A stretch of DNA of 64,000 nt from Paratinospora sagittata (Eukaryota > Streptophyta > Magnoliopsida > Ranunculales > Menispermaceae): NCBI GenBank assembly GCA_035771175.1, contig CM069598.1, positions 13,374,539-13,438,538 of the forward strand, written 5' to 3'. Shown in pieces: positions 19,725-32,002 of the stretch. Position numbers and translations under genes: made by a program. The notes beneath the pieces were generated by a model, which was not told the origin of the DNA, searched no databases, and saw only the letters and a program-made list of their open reading frames with translations. Position 1 is the stretch's first letter; each line of letters opens with the position of its first letter.

Positions 19725-21747
19725 TAACCTATTAATAAACCATTATGTGGCAACACTTGACTTCATTGACGGATTATTTAAATGAAGTCAATAGAATTAG
19801 TAGAATCAAATTTAATTCAATAAAAAAGGGTCCACCAATTTGACATTATAGCATTACCAAGGCACGGGCGAGGGAGTTTTCTCAAAGACTAGCTTCTTTG
19901 AATTATTGTTTGAGCCTTTAAAGATTAAACATTATTATTTTTAATATTTAATAGAAACTATGTATATGTATTAAAAGATAATTTTTTTTTCTTATTTATC
20001 TCTAATTAAGACAATTACTACGCTATCAAGGTCTCATAAATGCCAGTTGGGTACGGATGTATTAAAATGATAGTTTTACGTCAAATATGGACAAAAACAT
20101 CATAAACAATTTAAGTTGAAATCTCATTCTCAGCAGTGTAGCCGCATTGAAGGCCCCTTATATATATATAATATAATTAATATTTTATTAAATATAAATA
20201 TATTAAGTATTAATTTATTATTATTAGTTAAAAGTATTAGTAATACATTCATAACTCTAACTAATTACTGAGTTAAATATTAATTTATCAAATTATATAA
20301 GAAATTAAAATAATTTAATTAAATAACAAAAATTATTAAAATTATTAATTTATTAAAAAATAATATCCAATAAATTAGAGTCACAATCAAATAAAAAATT
20401 TACATATAATTAATTAAAAACACATTCTTCTGAGTTTGTCACTCAAGTGTCGATTTACAGCATTAAAAATAAAGTTATCAAATAATTTTTGAAAAATTTA
20501 GTTGGACCTTTTTTTTATAGTAATATTTAGTTGAATTCAAAATAACTACACATACATATCCTTTAGATATTAGTAATTAGCATATATTAAATTATGCAAT
20601 AAATAATCCAATGAATATACATGCATAGTTGCATATGTAGTTATAAATTTTTACAGTTAGATTAGTATTTTTTTATTGAAAGAGAAATTATAATCTAACT
20701 TGTAAAAATTACAACTACATGTGTGACTATACATGCTTATTCTTTGAATATTAGTAATTTATATATCTTAATTAATGAAATTTTTTTATACTTTGTCTAA
20801 AAAAAAAATTTAGTTTATCCTAAATAAAATTTCTAATTATGGCCTTATACGCCAGTACCTCATAAGAAAGGAATAACCTATTAATAAACCATTCTGTGGC
20901 AACACTTGACTTCATTGACGGATTATTTAAATGAAGTCAATAGAGTTAGAAGAATCAAATTTAATTCAATAAAAAAGGGTCCACCAATTTGACATTATAG
21001 CATTACCAAGGCACGGCGAGGGAGTTTTCTCAAAGACTAGCTTCTTTGAATTATTGTTTGAGCCTTTAAAGATTAAACATTATTATTTTTAATATATAAT
21101 AGAAACTATGTATATGTATTAAAAGATATATATTTTTTTCTTATTTATCTCTAATTAAGACTATTACTACGCTATCAAGGTCTCATAAATGCCAGTCGGG
21201 TACGGGTGTATCGAAATAATAGTTTTACGTCGAATATGGACAAAAACATCAAAAACAATTTAAGTTGAAATCTCATTCTCATTAATATCATAGTCTTTAA
21301 AGTAAAACATTACATCAGCAGTATAGCCGCATTGAAGGCCCCCTTATATATATATATATAATATAATTAATATTTTATTAAATATAAATATATTAAGTAT
21401 TAATTTATTATTATTAGTTAGAAGTGTTAGTAATACATTCATAACTCTAACTAATTACTGATGAGTTAAATATTATTTTATCAAATTATATAAGAAATTA
21501 AAATAATTTAATTAAATAACAAAAATTATTAAAATTATTAATTTATTAAAAAATAATATCCAATAAATTAGAGTCACAATCAAATAAAAAATTTACATAT
21601 AATTAATTGAAAACACATTCTTCTGAGTTTGTCACTCAAGTGTCGATTTACAGCATTAAAAATAAAGTTATCAAATAATTTTTAAAAAATTTAGTTGGAC
21701 CTTTTTTTATAATAATGTTTAGTTGAATTCAAAATAACTACGCATAC

Positions 21748-21909
21748 TGTTAAATTCACTGTCAATTTTCTCTCTTTTTCCATTCACAACCATCAAATAT
21801 ATATGTATTACAAAACACAAAGCCTAAAAATAAGGAAACATGTTATCAGGAAACCTGTTCTCAGAAAACATGTTCCGTAAAATATAAACCCAATAAAGAT
21901 ATCGTAATA
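21748..21909 (-). repeat. 3' LTR of the 2.0 kb non-autonomous element
   Basis: Direct copy of 23623-23784; next to the polypurine tract. Confidence 0.9.
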
Positions 21910-22044
21910 CCCTCCCTCAAGTTGGAGCGTGAAGATTCTGAACGCCCAACTTGGAGAGAAGAAACTCAAAGTTCGCTTTCTCCGATTTTTTTTTTTTTTT
22001 TTCTTTCGTAGAAAAAAAACGGATTTTGAGGAATGCACAACGTC

Positions 22045-22575
22045 GACTGACGCGTGCTTCACCATTCGCACGCTTCACTAATCACGCACGCTTCACTAAT
22101 CACATACGCTTCACCAAGCACACGCTTCATCGCGCGCACGCATCACCGCGAGCACGCATCACTAATCACGTACGCTTCACAACGCGCACGAATAACCCCG
22201 AGCACGCTTCACAACGCGAGCACTGTTCACCAAGCTCACGCTTCACTAATGCGCACGCTTCATCGCGAGCACACTTCACAACGCGCACGCATCACTGCGA
22301 GCACGCTTCACCACGTGCATTGTTTACCGACCGCACGCCTCACCAGTGCGCACGCTTCACCGCGAGCACACTTTACAACGCGCACGCATCACTGCGAGCA
22401 CGCTTCACCACGTGCGTTGTTCACCGACCGCACGCCTCACCAGTGCGCACGCTTCACCGCGAGCACACTTCACAACACGCGCATCACTGCGAGCACGCTT
22501 CACCACGTGCGTTGTTCACCGACCGCACGTCTCACCAGTGCACACGCTTCACCGCGAACACACTTCACCAATCAC
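22045..22575. repeat. GC-rich minisatellite (CACGCTTCAC-like, with a 95-97 bp higher-order unit)
   Basis: A short unit close to CACGCTTCAC / CGAGCACGCTTCAC is repeated dozens of times. From about 22299 a higher-order unit of 95-97 bp occurs about three times (GCACGCTTCACCACGTGC at 22301, 22398 and 22493). Because the unit lacks stop codons, three plus-strand frames stay open for about 90-215 codons with repetitive His/Arg/Ala/Thr composition; these are by-products, not genes. The base composition is sharply different from the AT-rich surroundings. Confidence 0.9.
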
Positions 22576-23149
22576 GTACACAAAAACACTGTGCTTAGAT
22601 CACTGTTCATAAATCACTGTCCAACGCGGTAGCGCTGTTCACGGCAGCCACCTTTCACGGCCGCCACTGTTCACAACCGTCGCTGTTTACAACCGCGCAG
22701 TTCACCTCCTCCATTGTTCACGGTCGCGGCAGCCACTGCCCAATGCACGCTTCCCAACGCTTGCATGCTTCCCAACATTGCACGCTTCCCAGCGCTGCAC
22801 GGAAGCTCTGAAATGGGCTGCTTTATTAAAGCTACCCACTTATAATCTTGTGAAGAGAGCCATATTAAAAAAAATGGAGCACTAGAGAATTTTGGGCAGT
22901 GGATATATTAAAAAAAAGGAAAGTGGATATATATAAAAAAAGAAAAGAAAGTGGGGTTATTAAGGAAATTTGATGTTCAGAATCTTGGGCTTAAGAGAGA
23001 AGGGAGCTTTTTAGAGAGGTTGGGGGGAGAAACAGTGGGAGAGAAACAGAAGAAGACAACGAGAAGTTCTTGTTGAAGCTCAAGGGCCGTTACATACAGC
23101 TTTTCATCTTCTGATTCATTTTCTTCTTGTTCGTCGAGAGAGAGCGAGA

Positions 23150-23310
23150 CGGTTTCACTGTTCCGTCGCTCTTCACGACCGTGCTGTTCACCTCCTCCAC
23201 TGTTCACGGCCGCACTGTTCACGGCAGCACGGGAATCACAACAGAGAAATTACTGTTCAAGCCGGGGAATTGTTCATGCCGGCCCCTGGTCACGCCGGCC
23301 ACTGTTCACC
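23150..23310 (-). repeat. GAACAGT motif cluster in the leader of the 2.0 kb element
   Basis: On the minus strand GTGAACAGTG or close variants recur at least six times in about 150 bp. Similar motifs occur at 22610-22740 and in the leader of Copia-3. Confidence 0.7.
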
Positions 23311-23622
23311 GAGATCCGAAAAATCTCGTCTCTTCTGAATACCAAATCAATTCACACTATACAAGTCATCAAAATCAGAACTCTCCAACAGATCCAACCA
23401 ATCCCTCAACAGATAAACTCGATCAACCACAATTTCAAAGAACAATCAGGAATGAAAACCTTCAGAATCGCAGTATCGGAGCTGGGGTTTGAGAGATCGG
23501 AGTTGTGGCGGATGGCTTCACACACACATCTCGTTCTCAAACCCCAGCTCGGATCTTGAAGATCCACGTTCTTCAACAGATCCAAGATCTGGAAATCCCT
23601 TGCTCTCTTGGCTCTGATACCA

Positions 23623-23784
23623 TGTTAAATTCACTGTCAATTTTCTCTCTTTTTCCATTCACAACCATCAAATATATATGTATTACAAAACACAAAGCCT
23701 AAAAATAAGGAAACATGTTATCAGGAAACCTGTTCTCAGAAAACATGTTTCGTAAAATATAAACCCAATAAAGATATCGTAATA
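23623..23784 (-). repeat. 5' LTR of the 2.0 kb non-autonomous element
   Basis: Direct copy of 21748-21909; next to the primer binding site. Confidence 0.9.
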
Positions 23785-24322
23785 CATACATATCCTTTAG
23801 ATATTACTGATTAGCATATATTAAACTATGCAATAAATAATCTAATGAATATATATGCATAGTTACATATGTAGTTATAAATTTTTGCAGTTAGATTAGT
23901 ATTTTTCTTATTGAAAGAGAAATTATAATCTAACATGTAAAAATTACAACTACATGTGTGACTATACATGCTTATTCTTTAAATATTAGTAATTTATATA
24001 TCTTAATCAATGAAATTTTTTTTATACTTTGTCTAAAAAAAAATTTTAGTTCACTCTAAATAAAATTTTTAGCTATGGCGCTATACGTCAGTACCTCATA
24101 ATAAAGGAAAATGAGGGAAAATATCATATAAAATTACAATTATGTTTATATTTGACTTAAATTATGTAGTTAATCATATAAAAATTTAAAATCTATATAC
24201 AGAAATAAATCAACTTAACTCGAATTGACCCAAAGTCATTAAGACGGTGGATTGAATTGGGTTAAGAGGTCTTATTGGATTGGGTAGATTTAATATCAAT
24301 GGAATTTCAACTTATTTGGGTT

Positions 24323-24433
24323 TACTCAAACCAAAAGGTGCAAGTCCGTGACCAAGGAACTTACTTTAAGGGCAACTTCATAGAGATGAAAGTAAGTTCC
24401 TTGGTCACTGACTTGCACCCTTTGGTTTGAGTA
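24323..24433. repeat. Long near-perfect inverted repeat (hairpin)
   Basis: Arms 24323-24367 and 24389-24433 (45 bp each) pair with two mismatches around a loop of about 21 nt. The related spacer near 9076 lacks it, so it arose after the clusters duplicated. Confidence 0.85.
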
Positions 24434-25820
24434 TTTGACCAACCAAAATAAGTTGAAATTGTTATTAAATAAATATTAACGACATGATCATGGTAATAAA
24501 TTATCAAGGGGTTTGTAGGAATCTTAAAAGTTGATTAAGAAATTGTATATGTCATCAAATGCATACTTTAGGTTTTTTGTTTTTATTTATTATATCTTTT
24601 TTTATCTTGAATTTTTTTCAAGTGAAGACTGAGGTCCTTAGAGACTAATTTTTTTTTTTTTTTTTTTTTTTTATTTAATTATATTTTATTCAATCTTTAA
24701 TTTCCAACTTAAAAAAAAAGGCCTTATAAAGGGGATAGATTAGCATTATGTCAAGAATCTATAGCTTTTATTATTTTTATTTTATTTTTTCCAAGTATAT
24801 CGTTTTAATTTTGCATCTAATTATGTAACGGTTGACTTGAAGCACACGTGGCTCATTGAGACTGCAATTTAAATTGAAGTCAAATTAATCTAGTTAATTA
24901 ATGGGCAATATGTCATATATGGAGGAGGAATAGTTCAACTAAACAAAGACTTTTCGAATTTTATAATTGCTATGATATAGGATTAAAAGAAATTATATTC
25001 CACCACTCATCACCCATTGTAGTACTAGGGTAAAAGTTGACGTGCCCTTTCTTCATTTCTTCCCACTAGCTTTATGGTTTAATTTCTAATTAAGAATTAT
25101 ATATACACATTATATTTCTCTTTTCCAATGTAAATCGTATATTTCTCCCTCCATTCTTGTGAACCATGTAGAACAACTACTAATACAGAGAAAAATAATT
25201 AAGAAATGATTGATCATAATATCAAGCAAAAACTTTTCTACAATAAGAGAAGGGTTAGAAATTGTTTGCCGTAAACAATATAATTGATAAGTAGAAGCCT
25301 AATTATATATATCTTTCTTTTTTTGATAACTTTAGGTATTGAAGCTAGCTTACGTACACTAATTAATATTTAGGGGGCAAGCCCTCAATAAAAAGAAAGA
25401 GAGAGACATCTCTTTAGTAGGTATGTAGAGGTGTCTTTAATTCTATCTACCGACGAGACTCAAAGTACAAGCTTTAACTATTTTATCATCTTGTTCAAGG
25501 GTATATCATAAACGGACAAACATAGGCATTGACACTCTCCATTACTTACGTGATTGCATATGGACAAGTTTATACTAGCTAGGAATCTAAGATAAAACTA
25601 CTCTTGGCCATGTTAGAATTGTTTGAATTAAACGTTATGGCTGATAAGTGGAGGCCTACCATTGAAAAGATGATGGTTCCAACATGGAAATGAAACAAAA
25701 AAAATCAAGTCTTTCTTTATTGGAAAAGCCTTGCATGGTTATTTAAAACCATAACTTGATCCAATTAATTCATCAAACAATTTGGGAATTTGCTTCCACT
25801 AATGACTCAATTGTTGTATA
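24434..25820. other. AT-rich spacer: ancestral 3' flank of SRK-3
   Basis: No gene. It resembles 9080-10370 (the SRK-2 3' flank) and breaks off exactly at the Copia-4 LTR at 25821; the homology resumes at 52128. A long poly-T run lies at about 24650-24672. Confidence 0.6.
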
Positions 25821-26413
25821 TGTTGGAAAAAACACTCAAACCGTCAGTCTCACAAATTTAATAAAGAAAAGAACAATAGAAATCAATACCCACAACTCAA
25901 AAATACAAGTGAAAAAAATCCCAAAATTAAGAAAAAAACCATGAGCAAAAATAATCTATTTCACTAACAATTAATAAGTACCTTAAAGGAATTAAACACC
26001 CCATTAAGTATTTTTACATCAGATAGTACACAGATTCAAAACTTTAATAAAGAAGAACATAAAAAGAATACCCAAAATAAAATCAAAACTTTAATTACGT
26101 TACCTGCACAAGTTCTAAAAAATATTTCTTTCACAAAGTTTTCATTTTCTTCAAGATCTTACTCACTAGTTGAGATTAATAAATAAAAAATGAGTGTGGC
26201 CTCCTTCATATAGATTCTACAACTACAATATTTTGAAATTGTGACCAACAAAGATCTCATTCTAATACAACTACACCAACATGATTTTCCTTATTCAAAT
26301 ACAACTAGATTATAAAATAACTATTCATATTTAGTAAGGCCTAATTACTTTCTAAATGCATGTTCTATGTTCTAATCAAATAAAAAAATTCATGTTTAAG
26401 TTAAAATTCAACA
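25821..26413 (-). repeat. Copia-4 3' LTR
   Basis: Direct, diverged copy of 51525-52127 with intact TG...CA ends on the minus strand. Confidence 0.87.
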
Positions 26414-27656
26414 ATCTTTACTTTTGGTGAAAATCTCAATAATTAATTTGCTTCAATCTCATGTTTTTGTTAGGAGTGTTCATCGAGACCGATCAAATCG
26501 AAAAATTGAACCAAACCGATGCGATCGGTTCGATTCGGTTCAGTTTTTGTGAGGTTTGATTCAGTCCGTTGGATTTAAGCGTTGGAAAATCCAATTTAAT
26601 ATTATGGGTAATATTGTCATTTTTCTCTAACCCTAGCCTCCTATATCGTTGTTGAACCATTTATGGAAAAAAAAAAAAAAAAACGCCATTTCCATTTTGC
26701 TTTCACGGTTTAACCTCCGTTGCGCCGTTGTTGCCATAGCTCTGCAAATTTTCTCGCTACCCTAGCTCCAAAATCGCCATTTCTCTAACGCTTCTCTTCC
26801 TCGCTGCAACTTCTTTGTTCTTCCCCCAACCTCGATTTCTTCTCTTCCCAAAATTGCAAACCCCCCACCGCGATTCTTCTCTTACCAAAATCGCAAACCC
26901 CCATTTGCGATTTCTTCTCCTCCCAAAACTGCAAACCCCAACTGCGATTCATCTCTTCCATTTTGCAATTTCCTTCAACCCCTGCGATTTCCATTTTTCA
27001 ACCTGCAATTTTTTCATTCTCCTTACTCTATCTCCGCCGGTTGCCGCTACCCAACTTCAAACGTCGATTTCTTTGACACCCATTCAAGGTATCATTTTCT
27101 TCATTCTCCATTCTTCAAGATTTCTTTATTTTTTTATGCGGCCAGTGTAGTGTGTTTTACTTGTTTTTGTCACATTTTTTGAATCTGTAACTGATTTGGG
27201 ATTTCAATGTCATTGATTTTAGTTTCTATTTGGTTGTGATTTCAACCTCAGTAATTTGTTTGTCATCAACCTCAGTAACTGATTTGTGATTCCTTCGTGA
27301 TAGTTTTTGAATTTGTAACTAATTTGTAATTCTTTAGTTTGCTACAAAGTAAATATTGAGAAGCCAATGCCTAACATAAAAGGAGTAGAAGGTGATATTT
27401 TTTTAATCTGTAACTGATTTGTTTTTGTTTGTTTACTGTTTAGTGATGAAATTCTATTCTATATTCATGGTTTTCTGGGATTATATTTTAAACAAATCTG
27501 CATATATTATGGGTTAATTTTGCATGAGCTCTAGGCTTTTCCTACAAATCTATGTTTAAAGAATTAAAAGTTGAATATACCTTGATTCAATAGGAGGAAA
27601 AGAATCTTGTTTTTTAGTTACCCAATTTTATTTTATTTTTTTCTTATGCATGTATA

Positions 27657-27657
<1 letters not shown>

Positions 27658-27714
<57 letters not shown>
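27658..27714. repeat. (ATT)n microsatellite, left copy, about 19 units
   Basis: Lies just upstream of the left transposase start; the same locus in the right copy is at 46729-46848. Confidence 0.95.
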
Positions 27715-27715
<1 letters not shown>

Positions 27716-27748
27716 TTTTTTTTTTTATGGATGTGTATTATTTTTTAG

Positions 27749-28706
27749 ATGTCTACAAATGATACCCTAGTTGGGACATTGACAGCTAGAGAAAGTGGAG
27801 CACCTTCAAATGAAGCAGGAGTTGGAGATGCAAATGTCGTGCGCACTGATGTGAAGGAACCAGCCATGTCTACAACAAAAATAAAAATAAAAAAAGTAGC
27901 AGGCCACCCTCTCTTGTTTGGGAGCAGTTTGGTAAATCATTAGATGAAAAAGGAAAAGTAGAATTTGCATCATGTAACTACTGTGGTAGAGAATATCATT
28001 GTCTAAGTAAAAATGGTACTAGCACATTGACCAATCACTTGATGCAATGTGTTAAGTATCCATACAATTCCAAGAAACAAAAGTCCTTATCATTCCAAAA
28101 ACCCGACCAAGAAGATGATTGTCAATTGACAACATGAAAATTTGATCAAGTATATATTCGTAAAACACTTGTCGAGATGATTATCACCGATGAGTTGCCA
28201 TTCACATTTGTAAAGGGTGAAGGGTTTCGAAAGTTTTGTTATGCAATGCAGCCTAGATTTACACTTGTGTCAAGGACCACCATAGCTAGGGATTGCTTAG
28301 AACTCTATGCACATACAGTTGCAAAACATTTCAACAACTTTGCCTTACTACAGACTCATGGACTTCATTGCAAAATATGAATTATATGTGTCTCACTGCT
28401 CGTTATATTGATGATGAATGGAATTTGCATAAAAAATCATAAACTTTTGCTTAATTTCTAGTCATAAAGGTGAGACAATTGGTAAGGCTATTGAGATGTG
28501 TTTGCTTCATTGGGGAATTGAAAAGATTTTTACAATCACAGTTGATAATGCTAGCTCTAATGATGTTTCTGCTTCATATTTGAAGAGGAAAATAAATAAT
28601 TGGAAAGGGAGTGTCTTGGATGAGAATTATCTTCATATGAGATGTTGTGGGCATATATTGAATTTAATTGTAGGTGATGGTTTAAGCATCATGAATGAGT
28701 CAGTAA
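27749..28706 (+). pseudogene. hAT-1 transposase, left partial copy
   Basis: N-terminal half of a plant hAT transposase. After the start (MSTNDTLVGTL) a frame change at about 27905 leads into a BED zinc finger (CNYCGREYH...TNHLMQC). Further conserved pieces follow: VEMIITDELPFTFVKGEGF, a region encoding TDTW in a shifted frame near 28350, and IFTITVDNASSNDVSASYL and HMRCCGHILNLIVGDGLS. It breaks at 28706, where Gypsy-A LTR sequence begins. The frameshifts and stops match those of the right copy at 46876-48952, so both copies descend from one already broken gene. Confidence 0.85.
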
Positions 28707-29299
28707 CCCACTGGGCTTTCAAGCTTACCTTATTTTTCACATACAGGTACTTAGAAAATAAAGTAGCAAGTTGTGACGTCGTTCAGTGATAGGGATGAGA
28801 TGGTAATCTGGATAAGATTTTAATTAGTGAATGAACTAATTACTTGTTTGACTTTGTGAACTTTTTATTTGAAAATGGTTGTATTGACACTAGAAATTTT
28901 GATAAAACCTTATTATGGTTATTGAAGAGATCATGATTTACTTTAAATGTATGTGCTTTGGACTTGAACGTGTTAATTCTACTTGATGAATATATTTAAA
29001 ATGTTGTGTTCATAATGAATGGACAAGGGCAAGTACCTTCACAATTCAATATGAAAATTTGTATAGTGGAATTATGTGGTCCTTAGCATGAAGATGAAAG
29101 GGTATTCGTTTATCTTAATCAGTAAGTTGGTTAGAAGAATACAAATTCATATTTTTACAATTTTACTATCTATATAATGGTTATAGGTTAAGATAGATGG
29201 ATACGATTAACATCTCGATTTTTAGTAATCTTTCTCGATAAAATTTAAATATTCATTATTTTACTTAAAATTTAAGTTTTGAAAAATCGGGGTGTTACA
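28707..29299 (+). repeat. Gypsy-A 5' LTR, only the last 593 bp
   Basis: Matches 45744-46334 of the complete LTR and ends GGGGTGTTACA, directly before the primer binding site. Its left edge abuts hAT-1 transposase sequence. Confidence 0.9.
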
Positions 29300-29302
29300 A
29301 AT

Positions 29303-29314
29303 TGGTATCAGAGC
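29303..29314 (+). other. Gypsy-A primer binding site
   Basis: TGGTATCAGAGC, complementary to the 3' end of initiator methionine tRNA, a few bases after the LTR end. Confidence 0.9.
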
Positions 29315-30100
29315 TTAGGCTTCAGATCATGGGAAGTGCTACAACAAATTTTGAGAAGCTTAGTATCAGTGAGTAGATATCAAATCTTTATGAGATTAGG
29401 GTTCAACTTGAACTAGATAAATATGCCAATTATAAACTTTATAACATAATATCGAGAATGAAAGTACAGTGGGTCTAACAAATTCAAAGCTTTTAGGACA
29501 TCGGTTAGAGACGAGAACTTGTATGGAAACAATTTGGTTAGAATCTAAGATCAGGATGAATCTTTTATTCTTGGTTCCAAAGCGGTATGGGATGTGGAAG
29601 AATTTAAGGGTATTTGATGAGTCTTGAACTTAGAGACTAGTAGGCCATGTTTGGTGAATGACTAATAACTCTTGAAGAGCTTGTATCGCTACGTTCAACT
29701 GGTATGAGACAACTTGGACATAGTGGGTACCTGGGAAGCCTTAGTTGGTAGAAAATTTGCACATTGTTTCGGTGTATAGAAGTTTCTTTGTGGAAGCTTA
29801 TATCACCGGGCTAGAGTGGTATGAGACACTTGAATACGGAGGATATAAGTGAAAGTTTGGGAATCTCTTTATGCCATTGTTGTGTGATGTGTTGTTTGTT
29901 TGTTTGCTTGTCTTGTTTACATGTATCAAAACCAAATCCTGTACTCTATGACAATTATGGATTGCCAAAATTTTATTAAACCTATAAACTGAACCAATAG
30001 GATCATTTTATTTTTGAGAACTTAGAATTCTGAATCTAGAGTCACCCTAACCGAAAATAATTATCTCCTGTAGTACTAAAGATGAGTTGAAATTTTATAG
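29315..30100 (+). other. Gypsy-A leader
   Basis: Untranslated leader between primer binding site and gag start. No other feature seen. Confidence 0.6.
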
Positions 30101-31318
30101 ATGGCTGCACCTCGAAGAAGAAACGCAAGGTCTGTGAGTGATCTCATAAGGGACACTAAACCAGTTGTGCAGACACAACCAACATTCAAACCTCAGCCGA
30201 CGAAGCAAGAACATGCAAATCTGACAGCGAATGTTGACTCTACTAGAGCAGAGAATGTCCGACCTACAGCAGTTCCAACCCCTGGAATTGTTTTGGGACC
30301 AGAGATGATGGCAGAATTTGTGAGACAAGTAGTGGAACAGGTGACCAGACAGATGCCTCAACCTCAACTGAATCCAACAATTGTAGTGCAGAATAAATCA
30401 GGAGCTCGAAACATCAGGAGGCCTGAAGAAAAGGAATGGGCAAATCAATTGAGAGACTTCCAACATATGCATCCTTCGAAATTTGAAGGAAAACCAGATC
30501 CAAGGGAAGCTGACAAGTGGTTCCAGGAGGTTAAGGAACACTTGGAAGTTCTTGGAGTGACTGGTCCAAGAATGGTGGCGATTGCGGCTCACCAATTCAT
30601 AGGTGATGCCAAACATTGGTGGAGAATGGTTAAAGAAAGTCCTACAGTGGACGTGAACACTATGACCTGGACAACTTTTGAAGAGATATTTTATGATAAA
30701 TTCTTTCCCAAGGCGAAAAGAAAAGAACTACAATCTGAATTTGTGAGGCTGACACAGAGGAACATGACAGTGGCAGAATATGAGGCTAAGTTTATCGAAC
30801 TTTCCAGATTTGCTCATGAACTGGTAGTCAATGAACAGATGAAAGCTAGTAGATTCGAAGAGGGTCTCAGAATGGAAATTAGAAAGGTGGTTGTCCCTAT
30901 GAATCTAGAGACTTATAAAGAGGTGGTTGAACGAGCTTTGTTGGTAGAGAGAGAACTGAACCTACAAGAGACAATATGGAACATAAACAAAAGGCCTCAA
31001 GGACAGAATTTTGATTACCAGGGTAATCACAACAAGAGGCAAAATCTGAATAACTTTGGTGGCAATGGTAATAATTGGAACTGGAACAAGTCCAACAATG
31101 GAAATCAGTGGAACAGGGTGCAGAATCACAACAATGGATCAAGATGGTCTAGTCATAATGGTGAACAACAGATGCAACAGAACAATATTCGTGCACCGCA
31201 ACATCATAAAGATCAAGTAGTAGCCACGAGACTTTGCTTCAAATGCAACCGACCGGGTCATTTGGCACGAAATTGCACTATACAAGGAGTTCGACAAAAT
31301 TTTCGTTCGGGCAACTAG
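30101..31318 (+). CDS. Gypsy-A gag polyprotein
   Basis: A 405-codon open frame. A polar N-terminus is followed by the retrotransposon gag domain (about residues 120-280: ADKWFQEVKEHLEVLG, FYDKFFPKAKRKELQSEF), an Asn/Gln-rich linker, and a CCHC zinc knuckle (CFKCNRPGHLARNC) near residue 385. It forms the virus-like particle shell and binds element RNA. The frame ends in TAG at 31316. The sequence after it still reads as gag-protease linker (Asn/Gln-rich, then GRVFAMT) up to about 31425, so the TAG is probably a nonsense change in a former gag-pol frame. Protease does not follow; foreign DNA does. Confidence 0.9.
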   Translation: MAAPRRRNARSVSDLIRDTKPVVQTQPTFKPQPTKQEHANLTANVDSTRAENVRPTAVPTPGIVLGPEMMAEFVRQVVEQVTRQMPQPQLNPTIVVQNKSGARNIRRPEEKEWANQLRDFQHMHPSKFEGKPDPREADKWFQEVKEHLEVLGVTGPRMVAIAAHQFIGDAKHWWRMVKESPTVDVNTMTWTTFEEIFYDKFFPKAKRKELQSEFVRLTQRNMTVAEYEAKFIELSRFAHELVVNEQMKASRFEEGLRMEIRKVVVPMNLETYKEVVERALLVERELNLQETIWNINKRPQGQNFDYQGNHNKRQNLNNFGGNGNNWNWNKSNNGNQWNRVQNHNNGSRWSSHNGEQQMQQNNIRAPQHHKDQVVATRLCFKCNRPGHLARNCTIQGVRQNFRSGN

Positions 31319-32002
31319 CAGAACAACAACAATGTGCAAGGACGAAATCAAGCCAATCATCCAAGTTATAATCAGAATCAAATCCAAAATCAAAATCAAG
31401 GCAGAGTCTTTGCAATGACCAAGGTTCGAAAATTCGATTTCGCCCTAAACTTCGAAACAAGTGTTTTTACATTAACAATGTTTATGCGCATCGCGCATAC
31501 TATAAATTTTATATTGTTTACTTGTATCTAACAATTTCTTTCTTTTTTCAGGTCAAAAGATTTATGAAGGATTTAAATTGAATTCAAGATGCTTCAATTT
31601 CAGAGTGTTGAGACTTGATTGACCATTCTTAAAAGGATGAAACATCATTTTTTAAATTTAACTAGTATAGTTAGTATAGTTAGTAGCTTTCGTAGACTTA
31701 TTTAAGTTGTAATCTAAATGTTTGTCTATTGTTTAAAATTAAGATTTATTTATTTCCCGTGAATAACTTTTTTTTTAATATGGAAGATTTCATGCACATT
31801 TTGATTAATTGTCCATTAATTCTATACATTTAAAATTTAAATGTAGTTTTTTTGTATTGTTATTATACTATTATATGTTATTGAAGAAATTGAATGCAAA
31901 CTAATTGACTAAATGAGTTCAAACATAATGCATTTTCATTGTCAAGGCAAAATATCATTAAAATGTTACTAAAGACTTGTCAAGTCTTTTACAAATACAG
32001 AA

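Larger units (their letters stand above)
21748..23784 (-). mobile_element. Short non-autonomous LTR retrotransposon with internal minisatellite
   Basis: The LTRs are 21748-21909 and 23623-23784 (162 bp each; I see one difference, at about 21878 versus 23749). A perfect 5-bp target duplication CATAC lies at 21743-21747 and 23785-23789, and the empty site is preserved in the tandem copy near 20545. On the minus strand a methionine-tRNA primer binding site (TGGTATCAGAGCC, 23610-23622) follows the 5' LTR, and a polypurine tract (TTGAGGGAGGG, 21910-21925) precedes the 3' LTR. The 1.7 kb interior has no gag or pol; it holds a GC-rich minisatellite and a leader with GTGAACAGTG motifs. It must have moved with proteins from another element. 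Confidence 0.9.
19725..24108. repeat. Tandem duplication of about 1.15 kb upstream of SRK-2
   Basis: Copy 1 is 19725-20873. Copy 2 is 20874-24108 and contains a 2.0 kb LTR element (21748-23784). Both copies start TAACCTATTAATAAACCAT and end after GTACCTCATAA. They stay closely similar throughout; copy 1 lacks a segment of roughly 45 bp present in copy 2 at about 21277-21316. Neither copy has a gene; both are very AT-rich. Confidence 0.85.

Noticed and set aside
22045..22575. Regularly spaced repeats resembling a CRISPR array
   Set aside because: The repeats are contiguous and degenerate, with no unique spacers, in a plant LTR element; it is a minisatellite.
21951..22632. Three overlapping plus-strand open frames of 88-215 codons rich in His, Arg, Ala and Thr
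   Set aside because: They lie on the minisatellite, whose unit happens to lack stop codons in these frames; the composition mirrors the DNA repeat and no domain is present.
24323..24433. Calling the hairpin a microRNA gene
   Set aside because: The stem is nearly perfect and there is no evidence of a processed arm or target; it may be only an inverted duplication.
26785..27150. Frames with repeated LQFWEEKK / FPKLQTPH blocks
   Set aside because: Short tandem repeat in the 5' non-coding part of hAT-1; no conservation as protein.
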